A DNA stretch of 15,661 nucleotides from Promethearchaeia archaeon (GTDB lineage: Archaea > Asgardarchaeota > Lokiarchaeia > Sigyniarchaeales > SOKP01). A model generated the notes under the pieces. It ran no database searches. It was not told where the DNA came from and worked only from the letters and a program-made list of their open reading frames with translations. The stretch is taken from contig JAHQWS010000303.1 in NCBI GenBank assembly GCA_029856295.1, positions 1-15,661 on the forward strand. Reading direction: 5' to 3'. Numbering within the stretch: position 1 is the stretch's first letter; the number at the start of each line of letters is the position of its first letter. Shown in pieces: positions 1 through 7,046 of the stretch. Both the position numbers and the translations under genes were made by a program.

Positions 1-361
1 TCCCAAAGGTTATAGGGGGTAAAAATAAAAGAAATACAAGTAAAGCCAGTGGGATTAACGAAAACATGATATAAGGAATTCGACGCCCCCATTTAGTATG
101 TGTTCTATCTGATAAATACCCTACAAATGGATCGTTGAAACTATTCCATATCGACCAGATTATAAATCCAATAGTTATTAAAATTATATTGATCCCAACG
201 ACGGCAAAATAAAATGTGAAAACTAAAAAGCTAAATGTTTGGTAAGCCGTAATATCTGATATCTGACCAGTACCGTAAGCAGCTAATTTCTTATTGGAGT
301 AACCAGCTAATATCTTATTCGAATAACCATTTCTATCGTTATTTTTTATTTTTTCAGACAT
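1..361 (-). CDS. GPH-family sugar:cation symporter, N-terminal part (runs off left edge)
   Basis: The 120 visible codons start at an ATG (359-361) and continue past position 1. The product is the N-terminus of a major facilitator transporter of the glycoside-pentoside-hexuronide:cation symporter family, which imports sugars or sugar acids across the membrane. Two hydrophobic helices are followed by the cytoplasmic loop signature NDPFVGYLSDRTHTKWGRR. The start is supported by an SD-like AGGAT (371-375) and a TATA-like box further upstream. It is closely similar to the complete transporter at 4640-6043 over the shared region, so the two are paralogues. Residues 12-27 hold an 8-residue tandem repeat (GYSNKILA then GYSNKKLA) just before the first helix. 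The gene follows the aldolase after 144 bp, so it may have its own promoter. The substrate is unknown. Confidence 0.88.
   Translation of the reverse strand, partial: MSEKIKNNDRNGYSNKILAGYSNKKLAAYGTGQISDITAYQTFSFLVFTFYFAVVGINIILITIGFIIWSIWNSFNDPFVGYLSDRTHTKWGRRIPYIMFSLIPLALLVFLLFLPPITFG
281..328 (-). repeat. Two-copy 24-bp in-frame tandem duplication in a transporter N-terminus
   Basis: Units 281-304 and 305-328 are adjacent and differ at 3 of 24 positions. They encode GYSNKKLA and GYSNKILA on the minus strand. The paralogue at 4640-6043 has no such second copy, so this looks like a lineage-specific expansion of the cytoplasmic N-terminus. Confidence 0.85.
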
Positions 362-400
362 GAATGATCAATCCTATTTTATAATTTTAGAATTAAATAA

Positions 401-410
401 TATAATTATA
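401..410 (-). promoter_or_regulatory. Candidate TATA box for the left-edge transporter
   Basis: The perfect palindrome TATAATTATA lies about 44 nt upstream of the transporter ATG. A start of transcription about 26 nt downstream (near 379) would leave a short leader containing the SD-like AGGAT at 371-375. The position is consistent, but such strings are common in AT-rich DNA. Confidence 0.35.
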
Positions 411-472
411 AGTTGATTGCCTAAATAAATGTTAAACTAATTTCTCGATTATAAAAGTTTATTCTAATTCTT

Positions 473-494
473 AAAAAAAGTCTAAAAAAATAAA
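473..494 (-). terminator. T-rich terminator after the catabolic operon
   Basis: Immediately after the aldolase stop the minus strand carries two T7 runs separated by AGAC. This is the usual form of an archaeal intrinsic terminator (oligo-T without a required hairpin). It would separate the five-gene operon from the downstream transporter, at least partly. Confidence 0.45.
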
Positions 495-505
495 TGGATT
501 TTAAT

Positions 506-1141
506 TTAGCCAATTTCTGATGAAACTAGAGAAACTGCTTCTTTTGTCCTTTTAGTAATCTCTTTGAAGTTTTTATTATTAATTAAATCTTTTTTTACAA
601 TCCAGCTGCCGCCACAAGCAAAAACATTATCTAATTTCAAATATTCGATAAGAGTTTGATTATTTACCCCACCTGTAGGCATAAACTTTACCGAAGGATA
701 AGGACCTGATAATAATTGAAGCATTCTTGGACCTCCAGATATATCTGCCGGATAAAATTTGAAATGATTTAAGCCTCTTTCAAGACCCCACTCTATAAAG
801 GAAGGGCTATTTAATCCAGGGACTGTAGGAATTTTGTTTTTAACACAATAATCGACTACTGTAGGATTAAAGCCAGGAGTCACGATAAACTCCGATCCTG
901 CATCTACGGCTGCCTTAACTTGTTCGATTTTAAGGACTGTTCCTGCTCCCACTAACATGTCGGGAAATTCTTTTCTTAATATAGATATCGACTCAGCAGC
1001 TGTTTCTGTTCTAAATGTCACCTCAACCACAGGTAAACCGGCATCTAAAAGTGCTTTACCGAGGGGAATAGCATTCTCAGAATCTTCAATAACAGCTACT
1101 GGGATGATTTTTACCTTTTCCATTTTTTTAATTACTTCCAT
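506..1141 (-). CDS. eda: KDPG/KHG-type class I aldolase
   Basis: The 211-residue product has the full length of the bacterial and archaeal 2-dehydro-3-deoxy-phosphogluconate / 4-hydroxy-2-oxoglutarate aldolase family, which cleaves KDPG to pyruvate and glyceraldehyde 3-phosphate. The Schiff-base lysine is K128 in HFKFYPA, with E40 and R44 in VEVTFRT. GAGTVL (65-70), TPGFNP (88-93) and PTGGVN (155-160) complete the active site. These residues sit at a constant offset of five from E. coli Eda (E45, R49, K133). The start is backed by AAGGTC at 1147-1152. It is the last gene of a tight operon, 16 bp after the lactonase-like gene, which fits a final cleavage step. The family also accepts KDPGal and unphosphorylated 2-keto-3-deoxy acids, so the true substrate is open. 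Confidence 0.92.
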   Translation of the reverse strand: MEVIKKMEKVKIIPVAVIEDSENAIPLGKALLDAGLPVVEVTFRTETAAESISILRKEFPDMLVGAGTVLKIEQVKAAVDAGSEFIVTPGFNPTVVDYCVKNKIPTVPGLNSPSFIEWGLERGLNHFKFYPADISGGPRMLQLLSGPYPSVKFMPTGGVNNQTLIEYLKLDNVFACGGSWIVKKDLINNKNFKEITKRTKEAVSLVSSEIG

Positions 1142-1157
1142 TATAAGACCTTATGCA

Positions 1158-2021
1158 TTATATCTTTTTAATTTTGTAAATTTGATTTATTTCTGGAATT
1201 ATTATATGAAGGTTAGATGAGTTTTTTCCTCTTATATCATTTAATTCAACCTCAGTAACGGTATTGTATGCAAACATGCCAAAATGGTGAACAATTAATT
1301 TTTTTATCCCCGATTTTTGGCATAATTCAAGAACTTCAGGGATTTTAAAATTCCCAGCGATATTATTAATTCGTCTATATTCGTCTCTACCATTAATTGG
1401 TAATAAAGCCAGATCTATTCGTAAATCCCGAATCTTTTCAATGAGACCCTCGTAAGGAATACAATCCCCCGAATGATAAATCCTAATTCCCCCGAAATGA
1501 AACACATAACCAAGAAAGTGATATTCTCCTTTTTCATTAATTTTTAATACTTCATGGGAAGCTCCAACACCAATTATCTTTATATTTTTCTCTAATTCAA
1601 TAGTTTCTCCGTCATTTGTGGGAATAATTTGATTCATTTTTGCACCCTTATTAACGGCTTCCTCGATTTCAGCTCTTGGCACAATAATCTTGCAATTTGG
1701 ATTATTATTTGATAAAATAGTAAGGGTTTCTGGATCCATATGATCGGAATGTGTATGTGAACTGAGTACATAATCAAGATTTCTGATTTTTTCAGGCAAT
1801 AAAGGGATGTCCATAAGTCTAATATGAGGAAATATTTTATTTTTGTATTTTTTAGAAAGATAATCAGATAAATAAGGATCTATTATAAGCAATTTATCTT
1901 TAAATTTCATCGCAAATCCTGCTTGCCCTAACCATGCAAGATGGACTTCATTTTGGGGTATTTCTTTAGCATCAACGAATTTCTCGAGGGATTCTATAGT
2001 CTCTTGTGAGATATCAATCAT
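1158..2021 (-). CDS. UlaG-like metallo-beta-lactamase-fold hydrolase (probable sugar lactonase)
   Basis: This 287-residue protein carries the metallo-beta-lactamase signature HTHSDHMD (H89, H91, D93, H94). Further metal-site candidates are D186 in YHSGD and the HH pair 245-246 in HHFGMF; IDPYLSD lies at 47-53. The overall pattern resembles UlaG, the L-ascorbate-6-phosphate lactonase, and related short cytosolic hydrolases; UlaG itself is longer (about 350 residues). Placed between a D-2-hydroxyacid dehydrogenase (3-bp gap upstream) and a KDPG-type aldolase, opening a sugar lactone or cyclic diketone is the natural guess. That role is inference. The fold also includes RNases and phosphodiesterases, but those usually have extra domains not seen here. 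Confidence 0.75.
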   Translation of the reverse strand: MIDISQETIESLEKFVDAKEIPQNEVHLAWLGQAGFAMKFKDKLLIIDPYLSDYLSKKYKNKIFPHIRLMDIPLLPEKIRNLDYVLSSHTHSDHMDPETLTILSNNNPNCKIIVPRAEIEEAVNKGAKMNQIIPTNDGETIELEKNIKIIGVGASHEVLKINEKGEYHFLGYVFHFGGIRIYHSGDCIPYEGLIEKIRDLRIDLALLPINGRDEYRRINNIAGNFKIPEVLELCQKSGIKKLIVHHFGMFAYNTVTEVELNDIRGKNSSNLHIIIPEINQIYKIKKI

Positions 2022-2024
2022 TAT

Positions 2025-2942
2025 TTAGCATAATTCTTTAATTATATTGTCAACGGCCGCTTCAGCAGCACGATCAACACTTTCGGATGTATAACCTCCA
2101 ATATGAGGAGTACAGATTGTGAATTTATGAGTAATTAACTCATTCAGTTCAGGGGGTTCTCTCGTGTAGACATCTGTTGCATACATAGCCACTTTTCTTT
2201 CATTCAACGCTTTAAGAATTGCCTTTTCATCAACTAGAGGAGCTCTTGCAGTATTAACAATGATAACACCCCTTTGCATTTTGGATATTGAGTTGGTATT
2301 TATTAGTGGCATTTCGCTCGGAGGACTGTGTAAGCTTATAATATCTGCTTTATTGTAAACTTCATCAATAGAAGTGTATTTAAAATTTTTGCCAGGATTA
2401 AATAACTCATCAGGATATAAATCATAACCAATAACATTCATGCCGATACCCAGCGCCATCTTTATAACTCTTTTACCGATATTTCCACATCCTATAATTC
2501 CAAGGGTTTTTCCTTCAAGTTCAATTCCTTTTTCTCTGTGCCATTCTCCCTTTTTCATATAAGTATTACATATTGGAATTAAGCGAATAGATGAAAAAAT
2601 TAATCCTATTGCTAATTCTGCGACGCCCTGAGCATTAGAAGCAGTAGCAATTCTAACTTTAATGCCTAATTGTTCCGCTGCCTTTAAATCAATATTTTCT
2701 ATTCCAACACCATTTCTACTGATAACTTTTAAATTTTTAGCCGCTTTCAGTATATTTTCTCTAATTGACTCTATACCGGCTAGGTAAGCAACACATTCGG
2801 GTAAAATTTTAAGTTGTTCTTCCTCGGAGGGTTGTTGTCCGGGAGGTCCAAAAATTAGTTCGAAACCTGCTTCCTTTAATTTCTCAAGTGAAGGGTGACC
2901 TTCTTTAGTTATGGACCTTGGAGTTATATAAACGTTATTCAT
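2025..2942 (-). CDS. D-2-hydroxyacid dehydrogenase (phosphoglycerate dehydrogenase-like)
   Basis: The 305-residue, complete protein belongs to the NAD-dependent D-isomer 2-hydroxyacid dehydrogenases, which interconvert 2-keto and D-2-hydroxy acids in the cytosol. The Rossmann motif GCGNIG spans 151-156, and D174 ends the second strand, which favours NAD over NADP. The catalytic triad is visible as R233 (NTARAPLVDE), E262 (REPPE) and H280 (TPHIGG). SRNGVGIENID at 75-85 is the substrate-loop region. There is no C-terminal ACT domain, so it is not a typical regulated serine-pathway SerA. It lies 12 bp after the isomerase gene and 3 bp before the lactonase-like gene, so it is probably translationally coupled and acts on a sugar-acid intermediate. 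No strong SD precedes the ATG. Confidence 0.85.
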   Translation of the reverse strand: MNNVYITPRSITKEGHPSLEKLKEAGFELIFGPPGQQPSEEEQLKILPECVAYLAGIESIRENILKAAKNLKVISRNGVGIENIDLKAAEQLGIKVRIATASNAQGVAELAIGLIFSSIRLIPICNTYMKKGEWHREKGIELEGKTLGIIGCGNIGKRVIKMALGIGMNVIGYDLYPDELFNPGKNFKYTSIDEVYNKADIISLHSPPSEMPLINTNSISKMQRGVIIVNTARAPLVDEKAILKALNERKVAMYATDVYTREPPELNELITHKFTICTPHIGGYTSESVDRAAEAAVDNIIKELC

Positions 2943-2954
2943 ACTTTTACACTA

Positions 2955-3539
2955 TTACAATTTCCATTTTGGATTATCAATGATTATTGGCTTTCCATTT
3001 TTCTCAATTATTAACTTTCGGAAACCTTTCGTCTCGATTGTCTTATAATCATGCCCAGCATCTGCTCTGAAAACAAAAAACATTATGAAAGGTTCTGTGT
3101 CTGATATATTAATACTTCGATGAGCAAACTTAGGTGGAACGTAAACAGACACTCCGGGTGTCATTTCTCTTAATTCTATATCTCCTTCTGCATTTTCCAT
3201 TAATAAATGGCCATGTCCCCTGAGGCAATAATAAATTTCAGCAGTATCAATTTTATAGTGAAAATGTCCCTTGGTCATAAAATATTCATCTCCAATTTTT
3301 CCAGGATATAATATTGTTGTCCCATATGCTAACTCTCCTGGATCCTCAGGGATTCCAAGTTCATAAAATTCATAAACTAGGATATCCTTTTCTTTTATCA
3401 TATTTTTTAAAGCATTATTGTCAAGATACATGCCATCCATAGCAGAAAGCATTCTTTTAGTCGGTTCTCGATTGGGAGATAAGCCATCCTCTAAATTAAA
3501 ACAAATAGCCAATGATTTTAGATTTTTAATATTTTCCAT
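2955..3539 (-). CDS. pgi: Cupin-type glucose-6-phosphate isomerase
   Basis: The 194-residue protein matches the archaeal cupin phosphoglucose isomerase family (Pyrococcus type, about 190 residues), which interconverts glucose 6-phosphate and fructose 6-phosphate. Metal ligands are H92 and H94 in MTKGHFH, E101 in TAEIYYCLRG, and H140 in PPKFAHRS. Each is four positions beyond the corresponding Pyrococcus furiosus ligand (88, 90, 97, 136). A strong SD, GGAGGAT, lies at 3544-3550, fixing the start. It is the second gene of the catabolic operon, 15 bp after the AroE-like gene. Its presence suggests that a hexose phosphate, or a related phosphorylated aldose/ketose, is an intermediate. A shifted substrate such as mannose 6-phosphate is possible. 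Confidence 0.9.
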   Translation of the reverse strand: MENIKNLKSLAICFNLEDGLSPNREPTKRMLSAMDGMYLDNNALKNMIKEKDILVYEFYELGIPEDPGELAYGTTILYPGKIGDEYFMTKGHFHYKIDTAEIYYCLRGHGHLLMENAEGDIELREMTPGVSVYVPPKFAHRSINISDTEPFIMFFVFRADAGHDYKTIETKGFRKLIIEKNGKPIIIDNPKWKL

Positions 3540-3554
3540 TACAATCCTCCATTT

Positions 3555-4508
3555 TTATTTTACTTCCTTTGCAATTCTTGAGAGCTCTTCAAACTCAGGA
3601 CCACTAGTTGGAATATTTAAATGAAATACTTCCGCGATTACTCGTTGCCACCCGTGAAGAAAATACACCCAACCATCTTCAATGTGAAGGTTTTTTTCCT
3701 CTTGTTGAGCTCTAGATTGTTTAAGAAAGATTAGATCACCTCGGAAATTATAGTCCCAGGCAAACCCGTTCTGTGGAAATTCTGCTGCAACTGTTATTGG
3801 AGATCCTGGGAAGTCTTTTCCAGCACCAGTCCCATTGATAACTAAAGAATGAGGCTTTAAGCGATTGACAATTTTATCATTGTCTTCCGGTTTTGGACAG
3901 TGAAAATACTCTACTAGAATTCCAGGATTAATCTTTTGATGAATTATTTTCATTGTTTCCAATCTTGGAGTACTTCTATTAGCTATGTAAATTTTGGATG
4001 GCCAAAAATCTTGTTCTAGCTTTTCCATAAAATACGTCGTAAGGGCTAGAGAGGCACCGCCAGCACCCATTATGTAGATCTCTCCACCTGTTTTTTTCCA
4101 ATGATCTTTTGGAATGAAAGCTTCATAAGCAAGTCCGCTTGTTATGGGATCTTTAGCATGTGCCCAAAGCTTTCCATTTTTTTTTGAAATGCAGCTTAGT
4201 TCTCCTAGAAGTTCAACATATTCCCCTATTTCATCGAAAAAGTCCATTGCTGCATCGTATAAATCGATTTTATGGGATGTGACTAAAGCCCCTAATGAGT
4301 ATTTATCCTTTCTTATGAACTCAACAACCTCTCTATAAACTTCGGGTTCATCATGTATTTTACAATTTATTCCTACTATTGGTGTGCCACCAATTCCAAG
4401 ATAATCTGCCCATTTAGGAAACACTTTCATAATTGATGATTGGGTGGTTGTTACTCCAATATAGTAGAATGTAGGTTTTTCTCTAGGGGAAAAATCAAAA
4501 TTACTCAT
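3555..4508 (-). CDS. AroE-like (shikimate dehydrogenase family) oxidoreductase
   Basis: The 317-residue protein is somewhat longer than usual AroE (about 270-290). Its two-domain layout fits the family. The N-terminal part has GVTTTQSS (18-25) where AroE begins with its GxPxxxSxSP substrate loop. VTSHK (76-80) puts K80 at the catalytic lysine and D120 at the catalytic aspartate. GAGGAS (148-153) is the nucleotide loop, followed by ANRS (176-179), NGTGAG (225-230) and a C-terminal WQ (287-288). It heads a sugar-catabolic operon with no other shikimate-pathway gene, so its substrate is probably not shikimate. A polyol, cyclitol or sugar lactol is a reasonable inference. Divergence from textbook AroE makes the exact reaction uncertain. 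Confidence 0.62.
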   Translation of the reverse strand: MSNFDFSPREKPTFYYIGVTTTQSSIMKVFPKWADYLGIGGTPIVGINCKIHDEPEVYREVVEFIRKDKYSLGALVTSHKIDLYDAAMDFFDEIGEYVELLGELSCISKKNGKLWAHAKDPITSGLAYEAFIPKDHWKKTGGEIYIMGAGGASLALTTYFMEKLEQDFWPSKIYIANRSTPRLETMKIIHQKINPGILVEYFHCPKPEDNDKIVNRLKPHSLVINGTGAGKDFPGSPITVAAEFPQNGFAWDYNFRGDLIFLKQSRAQQEEKNLHIEDGWVYFLHGWQRVIAEVFHLNIPTSGPEFEELSRIAKEVK

Positions 4509-4606
4509 GAAATCACATTTTATTCATTAGCATAATTAGGTTAAATATTTTCTGATAATTATTCTTTTTGAGTTAGATTAGATTTAATATTCATCAAAAT
4601 ACCCAG

Positions 4607-4620
4607 TTTTTTATATAGAA
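4607..4620 (-). promoter_or_regulatory. Candidate TATA box for the catabolic operon
   Basis: On the minus strand this reads TTCTATATAAAAAA, a good archaeal TATA element. The identical 14-mer occurs at 12227-12240 before the Fe-S protein gene. From here transcription would start near 4589, giving a leader of about 80 nt. A second TATA-like AAATATTTAA at 4541-4550 would give a leader of about 10 nt instead; I cannot choose between them. Confidence 0.4.
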
Positions 4621-4623
4621 AAT

Positions 4624-4639
4624 AAAAAAAAAAAAAAAA
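4624..4639 (-). terminator. T16 terminator directly after the second transporter
   Basis: Sixteen uninterrupted T on the minus strand begin right after the transporter stop codon (TAA at 4640-4642). This is the strongest terminator-like signal in the window, and it separates the transporter from the catabolic operon's promoter. Homopolymer length in assemblies can be imprecise. Confidence 0.65.
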
Positions 4640-6043
4640 TTATACTTTTGATTTCTTCTCAGCATGAAGTTTTTCTAAGGCTTTTTTTACTTCCTTTAAC
4701 TTCTCTCCATGTAGAGGGTACATATAAAACCCAAAAATAGCTATTAGCAGTGCGATTATCGGAAAAACTCCCATTAAAAGCCTTAATCCTAGTATTACTT
4801 CAGGAGTTACTTTTTCAGGGGCATATACTGTCCATCCAGTACTCGTAAAAACAAGACTTATAGCTAAAAAGATTAGAATCGTCGAAAATCGCATAAATAA
4901 CGCATTCATACCATAATAGGCTGCTTCTCTCCTTACTCCTGTATTCAACTCATCCTCATCAATAATATCTGCCCAAGTTATATCTCTTAGAAACATAGCT
5001 GCTGCTAGTCCACTTCCAATAAAGAAAAAGACAATAAATCCCCAAATCATATCTGAAATGAATAATAAAGGAATCATAGCAAGTATCCAAACTAACATTG
5101 AGTAGATCCATGTTTTTCTCGGTCCAATCTTGATAACAACTTTCTGCCATATAATAATAAAAATCACTGCCGATAGAAACGCGAGAGCGAGCAATACTGC
5201 TATAATGAGAGAATCTTGAATCCCTAATACAAATTTTCCATAAAGAGGTAAAATAGTGGGCAACATACCGAACACAAACCAAATAAAAATGAGTGAAAAC
5301 GCTGTCCACCTGAAATTCTTATTTTTTACGCAAATCTTAAATGATTTAAACAGCCCCGGCATGTCTTTATAATCCTCTTTAAATTCTGCTTTCTCCCGGG
5401 CACCCCACTTTAAGAAAATTAGTCCAAGAATTATAACTAGTACGCAGGTGAATATTCCAAAATTCCAATAATTCGATAGGTACTGTCTATCCGTTAAATC
5501 TGGAATAAATAATGTAGGTAAGATAAATGCAACAATCAGAGCTACAATAATAAAAATTTGCCTAAAAATATTTGCTTTAGCCCTTGCTTCTTTATCAATG
5601 AAAACCTCTGGGAATAACGATGTTTGGTTAATGGAAAACATAGTGTAAAAAAGCTCAAAAACGATAATAATGATTAAAAAATACATGAAATTAGACATCT
5701 CATCTGTAATTCCAAAACTGATTGGCGGAGTATATAAAAAAATCATCATAAGCGCCAAAGGGATTAATGAAACCATTATCCATGGTATTCGGCGCCCCCA
5801 TTTAGTATGGGTGCGATCTGACAGTCCCCCTAGTAAAGGGTCATTAATGGCATTCCAGATAGACCAGATTCCAAACCCGATAGAAATTAAAACTACATTT
5901 ATCCTCACTATTGTAAAATAAAAAGTAAAGATAAGGAAAGTGAATGACTGATATGTTACTACATCTGCCAAAGATGCGCAACTAAAGGCTAACGAATGCC
6001 TTACGCTAAATTCCTGTGTCTCATCTCGTTTTGTTTCATTCAT
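4640..6043 (-). CDS. GPH-family sugar:cation symporter
   Basis: The complete 467-residue protein has about twelve hydrophobic segments and the MFS layout of the glycoside-pentoside-hexuronide:cation symporters (melibiose carrier relatives). NDPLLGGLSDRTHTKWGRR at 67-85 is the conserved cytoplasmic loop between helices 2 and 3. After helix 4, SLFPEVFIDKEARAKAN (142-158) matches the family's PE-containing loop. The start is supported by AGAGGT at 6051-6056, eight bases from the ATG. It is transcribed in the same direction as the catabolic operon and lies just upstream of it, separated by a poly-T run. With its paralogue at the left edge it brackets the operon, so both likely feed it. The substrate cannot be read from the sequence. 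Confidence 0.92.
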   Translation of the reverse strand: MNETKRDETQEFSVRHSLAFSCASLADVVTYQSFTFLIFTFYFTIVRINVVLISIGFGIWSIWNAINDPLLGGLSDRTHTKWGRRIPWIMVSLIPLALMMIFLYTPPISFGITDEMSNFMYFLIIIIVFELFYTMFSINQTSLFPEVFIDKEARAKANIFRQIFIIVALIVAFILPTLFIPDLTDRQYLSNYWNFGIFTCVLVIILGLIFLKWGAREKAEFKEDYKDMPGLFKSFKICVKNKNFRWTAFSLIFIWFVFGMLPTILPLYGKFVLGIQDSLIIAVLLALAFLSAVIFIIIWQKVVIKIGPRKTWIYSMLVWILAMIPLLFISDMIWGFIVFFFIGSGLAAAMFLRDITWADIIDEDELNTGVRREAAYYGMNALFMRFSTILIFLAISLVFTSTGWTVYAPEKVTPEVILGLRLLMGVFPIIALLIAIFGFYMYPLHGEKLKEVKKALEKLHAEKKSKV

Positions 6044-6180
6044 ATTCAGAACCTCTAAAAATTAAATAGTAATGAATTTAAATTTGTTCTTAAATACTTT
6101 AAGTAGTAAATATTTCCACTTTTTAATATTTAAATCTTTTATTTCAGTTTTAAGGAATTATTAAGAATGGAATTAATATC
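6044..6180. other. Divergent intergenic region between transporter and kinase pseudogene
   Basis: This AT-rich spacer of 137 bp must hold the promoters of two divergent genes. The SD AGAGGT for the transporter is at 6051-6056. TATA-like stretches occur on the minus strand (about 6074-6085 and 6089-6106), but none stands out. Confidence 0.5.
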
Positions 6181-6735
6181 ATGAAAATAAAAAACAAATT
6201 AAGGATCCATATTTTTGGAGCATCTGGTTCGGTAACTACAACCTTAGGGAATCAACTAGCCAAAAAACTTAATTATAAGCACTTTGATAATGATGAATAC
6301 TATTAGTTGCCTTCTGAACCTCCGTTTGATAAGGCACGACCCATTAAAGAAAGACAGTTGCTTTTGATGAATAATTTAAGGAGTAATCATTCCTAGGTAT
6401 TAACAGGATCTATGTGCGGTTGGGGTGATATAGCGATCACTTTATTTGATTTAGTCGTATTTCTTTTGGTATCTACATCTCTACGGATAAATAGATTACG
6501 TATTAGAGAAAGAGAGAAGTATGGCAGCGAAATTTTACCAGGTAAGCCCTTATATAATAAATATACCTCATTTATTCAATGGGCTTCTGAATACGATTAT
6601 GGAGATATTAATATGCGAAGTAGGGCCCTGCATGAAGAATGGCTAAAAAAAATTCCTTGTGCTATAATACGTCTTGAAGGGGATTACTCTATAGATGAAC
6701 AAATTGGAATCGTTTCCAACAAAATCTTTAATTAA
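6181..6735 (+). pseudogene. P-loop kinase-like NTPase with two in-frame TAG codons
   Basis: From ATG 6181 a single frame of 184 codons reads a small P-loop protein of the adenylate-kinase-like type. It is interrupted only by TAG at 6304-6306 (codon 42) and TAG at 6394-6396 (codon 72). The N-terminus is IHIFGASGSVTTTLG (9-23). Relatives I recall have GASGSGTTTLG, so the second P-loop glycine is V18 here. Later blocks are intact: RPIKER (53-58), TGSMCGWGD (75-83), DLVVFL, EILPG, RSRALHEEWLKK. Both TAGs fall where relatives are expected to have Trp (YYWLP and SWVL), so each is one G-to-A change from TGG. No frameshift is seen, which suggests recent inactivation. Recoding of TAG or assembly error are the alternatives. 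The intact 3' part could restart at ATG 6412 but would lack the P-loop. Confidence 0.8.
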
Positions 6736-7046
6736 ATTCGTTAAAATATTTCGAAAATTATTAGATTTAAAATTGAGGTTTAAAATGATTAAAAAAAACT
6801 TCATTCTTAGCAAGATTGTCAAGATTTGGAGTGTGCACATACTTGTTACCATTGTAACCAAAGGTATTGATTCTCTGGTGATTAGTTCAAACCCACAAAA
6901 TATTCGGATTACTCATCATATATACTCATAAGTTTTTACAATAGAAATCTTTATTACTGTTAAATTTAACAATGATAATAAGTCTAAAAATATGTTAAGA
7001 TTGTAAAATTACCATATTAAAATTCAAATCTCCTTAACTGATTAAA
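6736..7046. other. 311-bp stretch without a supportable gene
   Basis: It contains a 48-codon open frame (6785-6931, MIKKNF...) with no recognisable feature. An overlapping frame holds a short cysteine cluster but is broken by several stops. A 14-bp perfect palindrome TGTTAAATTTAACA lies at 6958-6971, followed by the TATA-like box of the next gene. Eroded coding sequence is possible but not shown. Confidence 0.4.
7013..7024 (+). promoter_or_regulatory. Candidate TATA box of the acyl-CoA synthetase gene
   Basis: CATATTAAAATT is centred about 29 nt before ATG 7047, which predicts a start of transcription within a few bases of the ATG. No SD precedes the gene (CTCCTT at 7031-7036 is the complement, not an SD), so a leaderless transcript fits. 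Confidence 0.45.

Noticed and set aside
957..1220. Plus-strand open frame opposite the aldolase and lactonase genes
   Set aside because: It is antisense to strongly supported genes, has no recognisable domain and no SD.
2025..2942. SerA-type phosphoglycerate dehydrogenase of serine synthesis
   Set aside because: There is no ACT or intervening regulatory domain, and the operon context is sugar catabolism; the general family name is safer.
4959..5309. 116-codon minus-strand frame inside the transporter gene
   Set aside because: It lies in another frame of a well-supported GPH transporter with conserved motifs; composition is that of a frame shadow.
6412..6735. Independent 107-residue protein starting MCGWGD
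   Set aside because: It continues the same frame as 6181-6411 across the TAG codons and corresponds to the C-terminal part of one P-loop kinase-like protein, so it is described as part of the pseudogene.
6811..6867. Short cysteine cluster (C-x4-C-x3-C-x2-C) in an overlapping frame
   Set aside because: The frame is bounded by TAG and TGA with further stops on both sides, so no protein is supportable; at most a remnant of a metal-binding protein.
6785..6931. 48-codon open frame beginning MIKKNFILSKIV
   Set aside because: There is no SD, no recognised domain and no support from neighbours; it lies in a non-coding or decayed stretch and may be chance.
6958..6971. 14-bp perfect palindrome TGTTAAATTTAACA as an operator for the acyl-CoA synthetase gene
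   Set aside because: A palindrome of this size is expected once or twice by chance in AT-rich DNA of this length, and there is no second copy to support it; mentioned only as part of the intergenic description.
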